A stretch of 61,578 nt of DNA from Veillonella sp. AM51-8BH (GCF_003463825.1 NZ_QSDY01000003.1:1-61578); one strand, 5' to 3'; shown: positions 19,946-29,908, counted from the first letter of the stretch. Notes: a model not told the origin generated them from the sequence alone. Numbers and translations are program-made.

Positions 19946-20959
19946 CTATCCTTGTTTTTCTTCTTGTTGTTTACGTTTATACGCTTCAAAACGTTCTGTT
20001 AATACTTGTGATTCAGGAATATATGGAGCTTTTTTAAAGCCTAATTTACGGCTAATTTTATCTACCATAGATTCTGTTAAAATACCATCTGGGCGAACTG
20101 CCATCAAGATAACAAGCAATGCACCGTAGATGATGTCCCGATAATCGGATAAGAAGCGCAATACTTCTGGCAATAATGTAAGAATAAAGGAGCCTAATAC
20201 GGAACCCCATACAACATTAGAACCACCAAATACAGGGAATAATAAGATTTGTACTACCTTATGGTAGCTAAAGTCTGTAGGATTGATAAAGTTTGTAATA
20301 TGAGCATACAAACCACCGCCAATACCAGCGATGAAAGCACCAATAATAAAGGCCATCATCTTGTAGTATACAACGTTAATCCCCATTAATTCTGCTGCAT
20401 GATCATCAGCCTTAATCGCTGCAAAGGCACGACCAACGCGGCTATTATTAATGCGTACACAGAAGGCAATAATCAATACTAAGATTGCCAATAGGATAAT
20501 GATAGCCATTAAGTTGCCCCATGCAACAGCATCAATACCCATCAAACCATCGATATCAAGTTCATAGGCTAAGTTTGTTAATTCTTGAGGAATGGATGGA
20601 ATACCAGAAAGGCCTAATGCACCATTAGTAATATCCAAGTTCAAGAAAATAACACGCACCACCTCGCCAAAACCAAGAGTAGCAATGGCAAGATATAAAC
20701 CGCGAAGACGTGTTGTTGGTAAACCGATAATAACGGCTACAAGACTGGCAACTAGGCCACCAATGATAATGCCTACAACGATAGGCAAATCAGCCTTCAA
20801 AGAAAGGATAGCGCCTACGTATGCACCAACGCTCATAAAGCCAGCAGCCCCTAAAGAAAGCTGACCACTTGCAAGTGTAAAGTAAATAGAGATACCCATG
20901 ATGGCATTGATGATGAAGAACATCACGATCTGTAGATAATACGGGTTCAATAAATCCAT
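19946..20959 (-). CDS. livM: Branched-chain amino acid ABC transporter permease LivM
   Basis: A 337-residue permease with about nine membrane helices. It shows LGAAGFMSVGAYVGAI and the ABC-contact loop NNSRVGRAFAAIKADDHAAELMGI, characteristic of LivM. The C-terminal tail is basic and glutamine-rich (YKRKQQEEKQG). Its ATG shares a base with the livH stop, consistent with coupled translation of the two permease subunits. Confidence 0.94.
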   Translation of the reverse strand: MDLLNPYYLQIVMFFIINAIMGISIYFTLASGQLSLGAAGFMSVGAYVGAILSLKADLPIVVGIIIGGLVASLVAVIIGLPTTRLRGLYLAIATLGFGEVVRVIFLNLDITNGALGLSGIPSIPQELTNLAYELDIDGLMGIDAVAWGNLMAIIILLAILVLIIAFCVRINNSRVGRAFAAIKADDHAAELMGINVVYYKMMAFIIGAFIAGIGGGLYAHITNFINPTDFSYHKVVQILLFPVFGGSNVVWGSVLGSFILTLLPEVLRFLSDYRDIIYGALLVILMAVRPDGILTESMVDKISRKLGFKKAPYIPESQVLTERFEAYKRKQQEEKQG

Positions 20960-21840
20960 TATGGTCTCCCCCCTTTATCTTTAGAACCAAACAAGCCTTG
21001 TGGGCGCCAGAATAATAATAGGATGATGAGGCCAAAGGCCACAGCATCACGGAATGTAGATGCGCCATAGGCAACAGAGAAGATTTCTGCTACGCCTAAA
21101 ATGAAGCCGCCAACCATAGCGCCTGTAATATTACCAAGGCCACCTAAGATAAGCACTGCAAGGCCTTTAAAGCCGATGATAACGCCCATTGTAGGCTCAA
21201 TAGCATTAAAGGACAAACCTACTAATACGCCTGCAGCAGCACCTAAGGCAGATGCAATCATAACAGTAACAGATATAATCATGGTTGGATTAATACCCAA
21301 CAAAGCTGCCGTTTCAGTGCTCATGGATACAGCGCGGATAGCCTTACCAATTTTAGTTTTCTTAATAACTACATTAAGAATTAACATTAACACAACAGAA
21401 ACGCCTAAGCCAATAATTTGTACCATGGAAATTTTGAAAGCTCCAAAGTCGATTAGGCCACCAATATAATCTGGTGGGAAAGATCTTGTTTGAGGGCCCC
21501 AAAGCAATAATGCCAAACTTTCAAGGAAAATAGAAACACCAATGGTACTAATAAGTGGTGCCAAGTGAGACACCTTTTTCTTGCGGAGTGGACGAAGCGC
21601 CACAAATTCTAAAAGATAACCGAGGATAGCACCGACAGCCATAGCTACGATAAGGGCTACAAAAATGTTAACGTCAAAAACAGTTACCATAAAAAGACCA
21701 ACGAAGGCACCTATCATAAAGATGCCTCCGTGTGCCATGTTGATGATATTTAAAACGCCAAACACAAGTGTTAAGCCAATAGCGAGTACAGCATATAAGC
21801 TACCGAGGGTTAACCCGTTAACTAATTGTTGTAAAAACAC
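20959..21840 (-). CDS. livH: Branched-chain amino acid ABC transporter permease LivH
   Basis: A 293-residue permease with about eight membrane helices. The N-terminal VNGLTLGSLYAVLAIGLTLV and NMAHGGIFMIGA motifs are classic for LivH, and the cytoplasmic loop TKIGKAIRAVSMSTETAALLGI would contact the ATPases. It lies 16 bp after the livK stop. Confidence 0.95.
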   Translation of the reverse strand: MFLQQLVNGLTLGSLYAVLAIGLTLVFGVLNIINMAHGGIFMIGAFVGLFMVTVFDVNIFVALIVAMAVGAILGYLLEFVALRPLRKKKVSHLAPLISTIGVSIFLESLALLLWGPQTRSFPPDYIGGLIDFGAFKISMVQIIGLGVSVVLMLILNVVIKKTKIGKAIRAVSMSTETAALLGINPTMIISVTVMIASALGAAAGVLVGLSFNAIEPTMGVIIGFKGLAVLILGGLGNITGAMVGGFILGVAEIFSVAYGASTFRDAVAFGLIILLLFWRPQGLFGSKDKGGRP

Positions 21841-21856
21841 TATATTACCTCAACTT

Positions 21857-23005
21857 TTATTTTTTTAATGCGTCAAATTGACCGTTTTTAATTTGTAAAA
21901 CTTGAACTTCCATGGAAGGATCGCGTTTTTCGTTGAACTTGAATTGACCAGTTACACCAACGAAGTCAGCAATATTTTTCAAAGCTTCGCGGAATTTTTC
22001 ACGATCTGTAGTAGAACCTGCTTTTTTCAAAGCTGCTTCATAGAGGTATACTGCATCATAAGCTTGAGCTGCGAATTGGTCTGGTTCTTTACCGTATTTA
22101 TCTTTGTAAGCTTTACGGAAGTCTTTTACCTTTTGATCGTCTTTGTTAGGGAACCAAGGTGTACCTACGATAACACCATCAGCTGCAGCACCTGCAATTT
22201 TAATGAATTCAGGGCTGTTAAAGCCATTGGAACCAATTACAGGTTGATTCATACCCATTTCACGCATTTTTTTCATGATCAATGCGCCTTCTTGGTAAAG
22301 AGAAGCAACTACGATAACATCAGGTTTTGCTTGTTGAATCTTAGTTAATTGTGCAGAGAAATCAGTATCTTTATCTGCAAATGTTTCAGTATCAACAATT
22401 TGTACGCCTTCAGATTCCAATGCTTTACGAGCTGTATTATTTACAGATACCATTTGGTCATTGTTGTTGGAGTACATAATAGCTGCAGTTTTGAAGCCTA
22501 AAGTTTTATGTGCTTCTTTAATTGCAGTATCTACTGCCAAGGATTCAGGTACAGCATTACGGAAAATGTAATCGCCGATATCTGTAATACCTTCAGCTGT
22601 TGTAGATGTACCAAGAGCTACGATTTTGCTTTTGTTTGCTACAGGACCAGCTGCCATCATTTCACCAGATAACATTGGGCCGATAACAGCTACAACTTTA
22701 TCCTTAGAAATTACTTTATTCATTGCATTAATTGCTTCGTTTTTATCACCTTTAGTATCTTCTACTAATAAGTTGATTTTTACAGCATTTGCATCAGCGT
22801 TGATTTCGCTTACTGCCAATTCTGCACCAGCTTTAATGGATTCACCATACGCTGCTGCACCACCAGTTGTTGTTGTTAACAATGCAATTTTAGCTTCATT
22901 GCTATTTGCATTACCTGCATCTTTATTACTGCCACAACCAGCAGCAACTGCCATTACACCAGCAAGACCAAAAATGGCTGCTTTTTTTAACATGGATTTA
23001 TTCAT
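21857..23005 (-). CDS. livK: Branched-chain amino acid ABC transporter substrate-binding lipoprotein
   Basis: A 382-residue periplasmic binding protein of the LivJ/LivK family. A lipoprotein signal peptide ends in the lipobox VAAGC (Cys about residue 24), so it should be membrane-anchored. The mature part begins with a glycine/asparagine-rich linker, then the Peripla_BP_6 fold, with IGPMLSGEMMAAGPVANKS and the C-terminal DAVYLYEAAL region. First gene of the liv operon, with its own promoter upstream. The exact amino-acid preference cannot be read from sequence. Confidence 0.93.
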   Translation of the reverse strand: MNKSMLKKAAIFGLAGVMAVAAGCGSNKDAGNANSNEAKIALLTTTTGGAAAYGESIKAGAELAVSEINADANAVKINLLVEDTKGDKNEAINAMNKVISKDKVVAVIGPMLSGEMMAAGPVANKSKIVALGTSTTAEGITDIGDYIFRNAVPESLAVDTAIKEAHKTLGFKTAAIMYSNNNDQMVSVNNTARKALESEGVQIVDTETFADKDTDFSAQLTKIQQAKPDVIVVASLYQEGALIMKKMREMGMNQPVIGSNGFNSPEFIKIAGAAADGVIVGTPWFPNKDDQKVKDFRKAYKDKYGKEPDQFAAQAYDAVYLYEAALKKAGSTTDREKFREALKNIADFVGVTGQFKFNEKRDPSMEVQVLQIKNGQFDALKK

Positions 23006-23048
23006 GCTACACCCTTCCTTTGAAACATAAAACTTTAAATCTATATCT

Positions 23049-23078
23049 ATATTATTAGAGTTTTTAATTTTTTGTCAA
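23049..23078 (-). promoter_or_regulatory. Promoter of the liv operon
   Basis: A perfect TTGACA (23078-23073) and TAATAT (23054-23049) are separated by 18 bases on the minus strand, about 45 bp before the livK start. Just upstream, an imperfect AT-rich inverted repeat with a T-tract near 23080-23112 may be the terminator of the ABC-F gene. Confidence 0.65.
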
Positions 23079-23114
23079 TTAAAATAACTCTATAATAATA
23101 TATACTATTATAAG

Positions 23115-25034
23115 TTATTCAGATAATCGCTCCCATTTCTCATACAATGTATCTAACTCACTTTGTGTAGATTCAATTTGTATGGAAATTTTGGACATTT
23201 CATCTAAATCTTGCTGTACTACAGGATTAGCCAATTGCACTTCATACATCTTCATAGTTGCTTCTAAACGAGCAATTTCAGATTCTACCTCAGCTAATTG
23301 TTTTTCCACCATATATGCATTCGGTTTCTTCTGAGGTTCCTCTGTCGGTTCTGATGTTGAAAGTACTGGTTCATCAAGTGAAACAACTTTATTTTCAACT
23401 TTATCACTCTCTGAGTTCTGCTCATTAGCTAATGCTAATAAATCTTCTTGTTCTTTCAGCTTTTCTTTATAGTACGAGTAATTACCAAGATATTCAGTAA
23501 TTTTTCCATCATCTAAAACAATGGTTTTTGTAGAAACTTGATCTAAGAAATATCTGTCATGGGAAATAATAAAACATGTACCTTCAAATTGTTGCAAGGC
23601 TTGTTCCACAATTTCGCGCGTTGGAATATCTAAATGGTTTGTCGGTTCGTCTAAGATAAGGAAATTATCACCTTGAAGGAATAATTTTAGCAATGCCAAC
23701 CGAGCTCTCTCACCACCAGATAAGTCACCTACAAGCTTAAATACATCATCCCCTTTAAATAGGAATGAACCTAATACATTACGGGCCTTCTCTTCAGTAT
23801 AGTTAAAGTGATTCATAATCTCTTCTACTACCTGCCAAGAATCATGTAGTTCTTCATGCTCTTGCGAGAAGTATCCCACTTGTACGCGATTACCGATATC
23901 TACGTGACCATTCTCAGGAAATAATTCACCTACAATAGTTTTTACGAGTGTTGATTTACCCGCCCCATTAGGACCAATAAGAGCTACTGATTCACCTCGT
24001 CGAACTACAAGTGATATATCATCAATGATAGGACTTTCACCATACCCTACTGATAAATGATCTAACACAAGAACCTTATCAGCACTCATCGCTGCAGGAG
24101 GGAAAGAAAATTGTAAATGATGTGAGGTTACCGGTGCATCAAGTCGTTCTAAACGGTTAAGTTGAGACTGCCGTCCACGAGCCATTTTAGATTTTATACC
24201 TGCACGGTATTTATCTATATAGGCCTCGGTCTTCTTGATGTACTCCTGTTGTTTCTCATAAGCCACCATATCTGCTTTAAAACGTTCATCCCGTTGTTGA
24301 ATATAGCGGCTATAATTACCACGATAGGTTGTAGCCTTATGGTTATCTAGTTCTACAACACCAGTGACAATACGATCTAAGAAATAGCGGTCATGGCTGA
24401 CAATGAGAATACCGCCAGGATAGGCAGATAAATAACCCTCTAGCCACTCTAACATGTCCATATCTAAATGGTTAGTAGGTTCGTCTAAGAACAAAAAATC
24501 TGGACGGCGTACCAAGGCTTTAGCTAAATTAATGCGAGTCTTTTGACCACCAGAAAAAGCACTAGCTGGCTTATCTAAATCCTCATCGGTAAAACCAAGT
24601 CCATAAATGATACGTTTAGTCTTTTGCTCATAATCATAGCCACCTAGCCATTCTAAACGATTTTGCAAATAATCCAATCGCTGCAGATCCGATTCACTAG
24701 CTTCTTCAGACTCCAAACGCGTGGTAAGTTCTTTTAGTTGCTCCTCTAATACATGGACATCGGCCCAAGCTTTTTCAATTTCTGTAGCTAAACTATCATC
24801 TCCTAGATTTACATCTTGTTGTAAGTAACCAATACTGGCTACAGGAGACTTAACTACATTGCCTTCATCTAATTCTTCATAGCCTAATATGCATTTTAAC
24901 AAGGTGGATTTCCCAGCCCCATTAGGTCCTACCAAGGCTAGTCGCTCACCTTCTTTTATCTCAAAAGACACATTGGAAAATACTTGGCGCACCCCAAATG
25001 ATTTTCCAAGGCCTATCATTCGAATGCGTTCCAT
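23115..25034 (-). CDS. ABC-F family ATPase
   Basis: A 639-residue soluble protein with two ABC domains in tandem. Each has Walker A GPNGAGKST, a signature (FSGGQKTRINLAKAL and LSGGERARLALL) and Walker B with DEPTNHLD. A charged linker between the domains (about residues 245-300) is the P-site tRNA interaction motif of ABC-F translation factors, and the C-terminus is a coiled coil. There are no membrane helices. ABC-F proteins act on the ribosome; some give antibiotic resistance, others resolve stalled translation. This looks like a housekeeping YdiF/Uup-type member; resistance is not implied. It starts 27 bp after the secretin gene. Confidence 0.9.
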   Translation of the reverse strand: MERIRMIGLGKSFGVRQVFSNVSFEIKEGERLALVGPNGAGKSTLLKCILGYEELDEGNVVKSPVASIGYLQQDVNLGDDSLATEIEKAWADVHVLEEQLKELTTRLESEEASESDLQRLDYLQNRLEWLGGYDYEQKTKRIIYGLGFTDEDLDKPASAFSGGQKTRINLAKALVRRPDFLFLDEPTNHLDMDMLEWLEGYLSAYPGGILIVSHDRYFLDRIVTGVVELDNHKATTYRGNYSRYIQQRDERFKADMVAYEKQQEYIKKTEAYIDKYRAGIKSKMARGRQSQLNRLERLDAPVTSHHLQFSFPPAAMSADKVLVLDHLSVGYGESPIIDDISLVVRRGESVALIGPNGAGKSTLVKTIVGELFPENGHVDIGNRVQVGYFSQEHEELHDSWQVVEEIMNHFNYTEEKARNVLGSFLFKGDDVFKLVGDLSGGERARLALLKLFLQGDNFLILDEPTNHLDIPTREIVEQALQQFEGTCFIISHDRYFLDQVSTKTIVLDDGKITEYLGNYSYYKEKLKEQEDLLALANEQNSESDKVENKVVSLDEPVLSTSEPTEEPQKKPNAYMVEKQLAEVESEIARLEATMKMYEVQLANPVVQQDLDEMSKISIQIESTQSELDTLYEKWERLSE

Positions 25035-25061
25035 TCATAACCTCCTAATCATTACCCTTTA

Positions 25062-26447
25062 TTATACCACAATTGCCCGAACTAATATTAGCATCTCTAT
25101 AGAATCTTTTGTTTTTCTACTATGTCGGAATAATTTACCTAGTAAAGGAATATCTCCTAAAATAGGTACTTTTTGAATTTGATGTTGATCGCGATTATCC
25201 ATAAGTCCACCTATAACGAGTACCTCTCCAGGTTGTAACCGCACCCGTGTATGTGCTTGCCGCGTACTAATTTTATAAGCTTTCATTTCGGATACCATGA
25301 TAGGTGTACTTACTTCAGCGTGAATTTTTGCATCTACACCGCCATCTCCAGTAATAATAGGCGTGTAATTTAACTTAATCCCCACCTCTTCATAACGTGT
25401 AGAACGCTTACGTTCGCCATTCACTTCGGACTCTTCTATAACAGGGATACGTTCACCGATCAAGATATGTGCTGTTTCCCCATTTAAGGCCATAATAGAT
25501 GGCTTAGCAATTAGTGCGGCTTTACCGGAACTTTCCATAAGACTCAACTCGGGTTTTACAAAAAATTTATATGCTTCACCACCGGGTGTTTTACCAAAGG
25601 TTACGGCACCATAAGTATTACTTTTATCTTCACCATGTCCTGTTAAGCTAAGCCACGACCACCGAATGCCTTGCTCCTTTGCATAGGATTGTTCCATGGC
25701 AATGACTGTCGCTTCTAATTGTACTTGCTTAGGCTCCTTATCTATAGCTTTAACCAGTGTTTCTACACGCCGTTTCTCTCCACTGGTCAAATGCGTAATA
25801 ACTTCGTTTTGTTCTGAAAGTACCGCCATTTTATCTTGTTTCACAACAGTGCCCATTATATTTTTTAAAGATTCTGCTGGCAAATGCTCTGGCGTTATAA
25901 CATATAATTCTCTATTTTCGAGTCCTTTGTCATCTGGTTCGATAAGAATCGTATTATATTGTTTTGAAACAGAAAAATGATATAGCCTTCCTAATTCTTT
26001 TATAAGATCCTCTGGCGCTTCACCTTGTACAGTGGCAGTAATGTTGCCGGTTAAAGATTCTACACCCATAACAGATATATGATAACTTCGACAAATCCCT
26101 AATACCGTTTCCTTTAGAGAAGCATTACGAACGGATATCGTAATTGGTTCTTTTGATTTTCTCAGCTCGCCCTTTTCATTAATTACATCCTCCTTTTCTA
26201 TGTCATTATTATTCAATTTAGCATTACTAGTTTGTCTATCTAGCGAGTCCCTATCGCTTTCTAAATTACTAGTTACTGCTGGCCCTGTATTATTCGCTAA
26301 TACTACAGAAGATTCCCCTAATGATGCATATAGAAACAGAACTACTATTATAATTATTTTTAGTAGTATATTAGCTTTGAATAGTTTTTCTCTTACTATG
26401 GTCACTCTACTATGTAAGCAATCCTTGCCTAATTGATTCTTAACCAC
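25062..26447 (-). CDS. Secretin (PilQ/GspD family)
   Basis: A 461-residue secretin with an N-terminal hydrophobic export signal (about residues 28-48). An STN/N0-like domain follows (ITISVRNASLKETVLGI), then an N1-like domain, then the secretin core with VQLEATVIAMEQ, PGGEAYKFFV, KPSIMALNGETAHILIGE and the C-terminal VLVIGGLMDNRDQ and VPILGDIPLLGKLFR. The GTG start at 26447 sits behind AAGGAGG inside the end of the previous gene. It would form an outer-membrane pore. No pilin, motor ATPase or PilMNO genes are present in this window, so the pair with the upstream gene is isolated. Role: type IV pilus, competence or type II secretion. Confidence 0.88.
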   Translation of the reverse strand: MVKNQLGKDCLHSRVTIVREKLFKANILLKIIIIVVLFLYASLGESSVVLANNTGPAVTSNLESDRDSLDRQTSNAKLNNNDIEKEDVINEKGELRKSKEPITISVRNASLKETVLGICRSYHISVMGVESLTGNITATVQGEAPEDLIKELGRLYHFSVSKQYNTILIEPDDKGLENRELYVITPEHLPAESLKNIMGTVVKQDKMAVLSEQNEVITHLTSGEKRRVETLVKAIDKEPKQVQLEATVIAMEQSYAKEQGIRWSWLSLTGHGEDKSNTYGAVTFGKTPGGEAYKFFVKPELSLMESSGKAALIAKPSIMALNGETAHILIGERIPVIEESEVNGERKRSTRYEEVGIKLNYTPIITGDGGVDAKIHAEVSTPIMVSEMKAYKISTRQAHTRVRLQPGEVLVIGGLMDNRDQHQIQKVPILGDIPLLGKLFRHSRKTKDSIEMLILVRAIVV

Positions 26448-27259
26448 CGTGATGAACCTCCTTCAACGATTTCTACACCACTTGTACTTATATTAGAGAC
26501 AGTAACGCCATGCCAAACCATCCCAACAGTAACCATTTGCTCCTCTGTACCTTTTCGTAAAATAGCAATAATCTCATTGCCCTCAACAATACCAACAAGT
26601 TCAACAGGCTGTTCCATACTCGAAGAATTTAACCTACTATGAAACTTTGAATTAATTTGATTATTAGTAAAATCATCACTGCTATCACTAATGGTTTTAT
26701 CCCCTGTGTGTTTATTCTTATTCTGTGTTCTCCTGGTTTTATACCTATTAGTCCGTCCTTTATATGTATCCCTGCCTGAGTACTTACTATTATTAAACCC
26801 TTGCATATCATTAATGCTATCAGCCACTTCATCTACATCCTTAGTATCTTCATGTCTACCATGTACATCATTATCTGGTAAATCTTTAAAAACCTCTCTC
26901 CAAGGATGCCCGCGTTCCACGCTGCTCACATCATATAACAAACGGCCTTCACTTTTAGTTTTTAGATTGTCATCTTTTCTCGTTTCTTTAGCATCACTGT
27001 TATGATGTTTCTGTCTATTATGTGATATTCCTTCTGATGATTCTTTTGAACTTAATCGGGTCTGATTATTTTCCCCACCATTAACATGCTCAGGTTGTAT
27101 ATGAACACGTTCTTCTTCGTGAGGATATAAAACACCAACGATTAATATGCCAACTATAATTACAAGAAAAACAGAAATAATAATTTTATAGTGACGAATA
27201 ATAAAATACTGTTTATCAATCCATAATTTAATGCGTTGTATATAATCTTGTAAGTTCAT
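26429..27259 (-). CDS. PilP/GspC-like bitopic protein, partner of the secretin
   Basis: A 276-residue protein with an N-terminal cytoplasmic stretch, one membrane helix (about residues 28-46), and a long low-complexity, highly charged region rich in Lys, Asp, Ser and Asn (about residues 50-210). The C-terminal domain (about 215-276) has ELVGIVEGNEIIAILRKGTE and VTVGMVWHGVTVSNIS, which resembles the homology region of GspC/PilP clamp proteins that dock on secretin N-domains. The gene overlaps the secretin by 19 bp. Identification as PilP-like is my reading of the C-terminal pattern, not a search result. Confidence 0.6.
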   Translation of the reverse strand: MNLQDYIQRIKLWIDKQYFIIRHYKIIISVFLVIIVGILIVGVLYPHEEERVHIQPEHVNGGENNQTRLSSKESSEGISHNRQKHHNSDAKETRKDDNLKTKSEGRLLYDVSSVERGHPWREVFKDLPDNDVHGRHEDTKDVDEVADSINDMQGFNNSKYSGRDTYKGRTNRYKTRRTQNKNKHTGDKTISDSSDDFTNNQINSKFHSRLNSSSMEQPVELVGIVEGNEIIAILRKGTEEQMVTVGMVWHGVTVSNISTSGVEIVEGGSSRWLRIN

Positions 27260-27306
27260 ATTCCACCTCCTGCTGACATATTCTAGGAGGTCCTTTTAAA
27301 TTCCTA

Positions 27307-27351
27307 CAAAAAAATGACTCTACCAGTCACCTAGGTGACTAATAGAGTCAT
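27307..27351 (-). terminator. Terminator of the pgi-galE unit
   Basis: Two nested palindromic arms meet at a central CCTAGG (27314-27351; outer arms ATGACTCTA/TAGAGTCAT, inner arms AGTCAC/GTGACT), with a run of seven T on the minus strand. It lies 38 bp after the galE stop and before the PilP-like gene, so galE and the secretin pair are probably separate transcripts. Confidence 0.85.
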
Positions 27352-27388
27352 TCATTATATTGACAAATCAAAAGGATTTGTTCTTGTT

Positions 27389-28378
27389 TTATTTGCTTTT
27401 AAAACCATCAGGATGAGATGTATGCCATTTCCAAGCATCTTTGATAACATCGGCTACATTACTGAATTTAGGATCCCAACCAAGTAATTCTTTAATTTTT
27501 TCAGAGGAAGCAATCAATGTACCTGGATCGCCAGCACGACGATCACCATATTGAACAGGAATATCGATACCAGTTACCTCTTTAGCAGTTTCAATAATTT
27601 CCTTAACGGAGAAGCCATTGCCACTACCAAGATTAAACACTTGAGATTCACCACCGTTACGCAAATAATCCATTGCTAACACATGAGCTGTAGCCAAATC
27701 ATTAACATGAATATAATCGCGTACACATGTACCATCAGCTGTATTATAATCAGTACCAAAAACAGTTATGTGCTCTCTTTTACCACGAGCTGCATCTAGC
27801 ACAAGCGGAATCAAATGTGTTTCCGGATGATGATCTTCCCCAATCGTACCAGACGGATCTGCGCCAGCCGCATTAAAATAACGCAATGCAACATACGTAG
27901 AACCATAAATAGCACTATAATCAGATAGCATTTCTTCAATCATCAGTTTAGTACGACCATATACATTAGTTGGATGCAATGGCGCATCTTCACGAATTGG
28001 CACTATCTCTGGTTCCCCATAAACAGCAGCTGTACTGGAAAATACAAAATGTTTTACACCAGCATTACGAGCAGACTCAATAAGATGATATGAGCCAACT
28101 ACATTATTTTCATAATAAATAGCTGGATTTACCATAGATTCACCGACCTGTGAATGAGCCGCAAAATGCATAACACCAATGATATTATGACCTTTCATAA
28201 TATCTACTAATTTTGGATCTGCTATATCCATATTGTAGAACTGTACCCCTTCAGGAATTGATTCTACATGACCGCGCGATAGATTATCTACAATAATAGG
28301 TGTATAACCCGATTGTTGTAAGGCACGTACTGTGTGACTCCCAATATAACCAGCCCCACCTGTTACTAAAATATTCAT
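27389..28378 (-). CDS. galE: UDP-glucose 4-epimerase
   Basis: A 329-residue extended SDR interconverting UDP-glucose and UDP-galactose. NAD motif GGAGYIGSHTVRAL, active-site YGRTK (Y-x-x-x-K), GLE-type RYFNAAGADPSG and the C-terminal GDRRAGDPGTLIAS are all diagnostic for GalE. The gene follows pgi by 10 bp. It provides UDP-galactose for LPS or capsule synthesis, as does galU at 37267. Confidence 0.95.
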   Translation of the reverse strand: MNILVTGGAGYIGSHTVRALQQSGYTPIIVDNLSRGHVESIPEGVQFYNMDIADPKLVDIMKGHNIIGVMHFAAHSQVGESMVNPAIYYENNVVGSYHLIESARNAGVKHFVFSSTAAVYGEPEIVPIREDAPLHPTNVYGRTKLMIEEMLSDYSAIYGSTYVALRYFNAAGADPSGTIGEDHHPETHLIPLVLDAARGKREHITVFGTDYNTADGTCVRDYIHVNDLATAHVLAMDYLRNGGESQVFNLGSGNGFSVKEIIETAKEVTGIDIPVQYGDRRAGDPGTLIASSEKIKELLGWDPKFSNVADVIKDAWKWHTSHPDGFKSK

Positions 28379-28387
28379 AGTTCCCCC

Positions 28388-29824
28388 TTATGAATTCTCT
28401 CCATCCTTTACATGAGCCAATTTTGGACCGATGAGACGTTTATAAACTTCAACACCTGGTTGATCGAAAGCGTCTACACCAGCAAAAATAGATTCAAAGT
28501 AAACAGCCCAACAATGCATAAACATGATTTCCCCTAAATGGAATGCATTTAATGTTGGTACAGTTATCGTCATATTAAAGCGATTGTCACTAGATAAAGC
28601 CTCTCTATTAGCATCTAATGCAATATTGAGAATATCACAAATGCCTACATTACCAAGTGCTTGCAATCGTTCATATTGACTATGTGTATTAGGCACTACA
28701 AGATTATGTTGCCACTCTTTAACCTTAATAAATTGAACGACCTTATTAAGGCGACCTTCTTGATGCTCTTGTACTTGAGCATGCATATCCATAGTTCCTA
28801 CTGCCGCAACTGGTGTACGACCATAAGGTAAGCATGTATTACTCATCTTACCTAACGATTCGGACAATAGCTGTACATACCAATCAGATAAGGAATGAAG
28901 GGCTTCCCCATAAGGCATAAACACCTCAATAATACGACCATAACGTTCGGACGCAATATATTTTAGCAATGCACTTAATAAAGCAGGATTTTTGAAAATA
29001 TCCTCTTCTTGGCAAGCAGCATCCATTGAAGCTGCACCAGCTAAGAACCCCTCAATATCAAAGCCCACAAGAGCCGCCGTTACAAAGCCAACCTCTGTAA
29101 ACACAGAGAAACGACCGCCAACACCATAGGGAATACTATAGGTTTTCCAATGATTTTCTAGTGCCATAGAACGTAGAACTGTAGGATGTTCATCATCAGA
29201 CGTATCGGTAACAGCTACTACTTCATAATTTATATTCCGATCTTGCAATGCTTTTTCCAAAATCATGAAATTAGCCATTGGTTCGATAGTAGAGCCAGAC
29301 TTAGAGGTGATAACGAGCATCACCTTATAGTCGGGTCCTTTTTTCTGAGCTTGATACTCTAAGGTACGAATAAGGCCTGATAAATAATCACCATCTACGT
29401 TAAATCCAGCAAAATACATCCGTGGATATCCGTTGCGTTCTTCCGTACTAAGATTATTCCAAAATGCACCACATTGAACATCAAAAATAACCTTACTACC
29501 CAAATAAGAACCACCAATACCTACAGATACAACTGTATCAATATTATGGCGAGCATAGTCCCTCAATTCATAAAGACGTTTTAGCATTGCAGGTGTATTA
29601 ATACCATCTTCAGAAATATAAGGAAGTTGGTAAAACAATACCGGTTCAGGCAAGCCGTCCTTGGAAACATGGCCTTCTTCAAAGCCTGTAGAGCGTAAAA
29701 TATTGGTATGGCGCCAAACATTTTGTATAGCACGCTCAAAGTTTTTTACGTCTCGTTCTTGTATGCAACTTTCATTATATATGTTAGCGTAATCTAACTC
29801 GAACCCCGATTGTAATCGCAACAT
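28388..29824 (-). CDS. pgi: Glucose-6-phosphate isomerase
   Basis: About 478 residues. It interconverts glucose 6-phosphate and fructose 6-phosphate. Visible motifs: SVGIGGSYLGSK (phosphosugar binding), VITSKSGSTIEP, GVGGRFSVFTEVGF, and the late QVQEHQEGRLNKVVQF region. I use the ATG at 29824, 7 bases after GGAG; an in-frame TTG directly before it is less likely. It pairs with galE and feeds sugar-nucleotide synthesis. Veillonella-type organisms ferment lactate rather than sugars, so its main role is likely gluconeogenic supply to envelope precursors (inference). Confidence 0.94.
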   Translation of the reverse strand: MLRLQSGFELDYANIYNESCIQERDVKNFERAIQNVWRHTNILRSTGFEEGHVSKDGLPEPVLFYQLPYISEDGINTPAMLKRLYELRDYARHNIDTVVSVGIGGSYLGSKVIFDVQCGAFWNNLSTEERNGYPRMYFAGFNVDGDYLSGLIRTLEYQAQKKGPDYKVMLVITSKSGSTIEPMANFMILEKALQDRNINYEVVAVTDTSDDEHPTVLRSMALENHWKTYSIPYGVGGRFSVFTEVGFVTAALVGFDIEGFLAGAASMDAACQEEDIFKNPALLSALLKYIASERYGRIIEVFMPYGEALHSLSDWYVQLLSESLGKMSNTCLPYGRTPVAAVGTMDMHAQVQEHQEGRLNKVVQFIKVKEWQHNLVVPNTHSQYERLQALGNVGICDILNIALDANREALSSDNRFNMTITVPTLNAFHLGEIMFMHCWAVYFESIFAGVDAFDQPGVEVYKRLIGPKLAHVKDGENS

Positions 29825-29908
29825 CAAATATCTCCTTCACTGACATTTTATGTACAATATTCTACTCATTATACCATAAAACAATGAATAAAATATTAGT
29901 TTATGCAA

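Noticed and set aside
19546..20037. A 163-codon plus-strand ORF across livG and livM
   Set aside because: Overlaps two conserved liv genes, has no ribosome site and mirrors their codons.
22626..23030. A 134-codon plus-strand ORF antisense to livK
   Set aside because: Alanine- and serine-rich shadow of the livK signal peptide and N-domain; no independent support.
23115..25034. Antibiotic-resistance ABC-F determinant
   Set aside because: The long C-terminal coiled coil and general features fit housekeeping ABC-F proteins; no resistance subfamily motif could be identified by eye.
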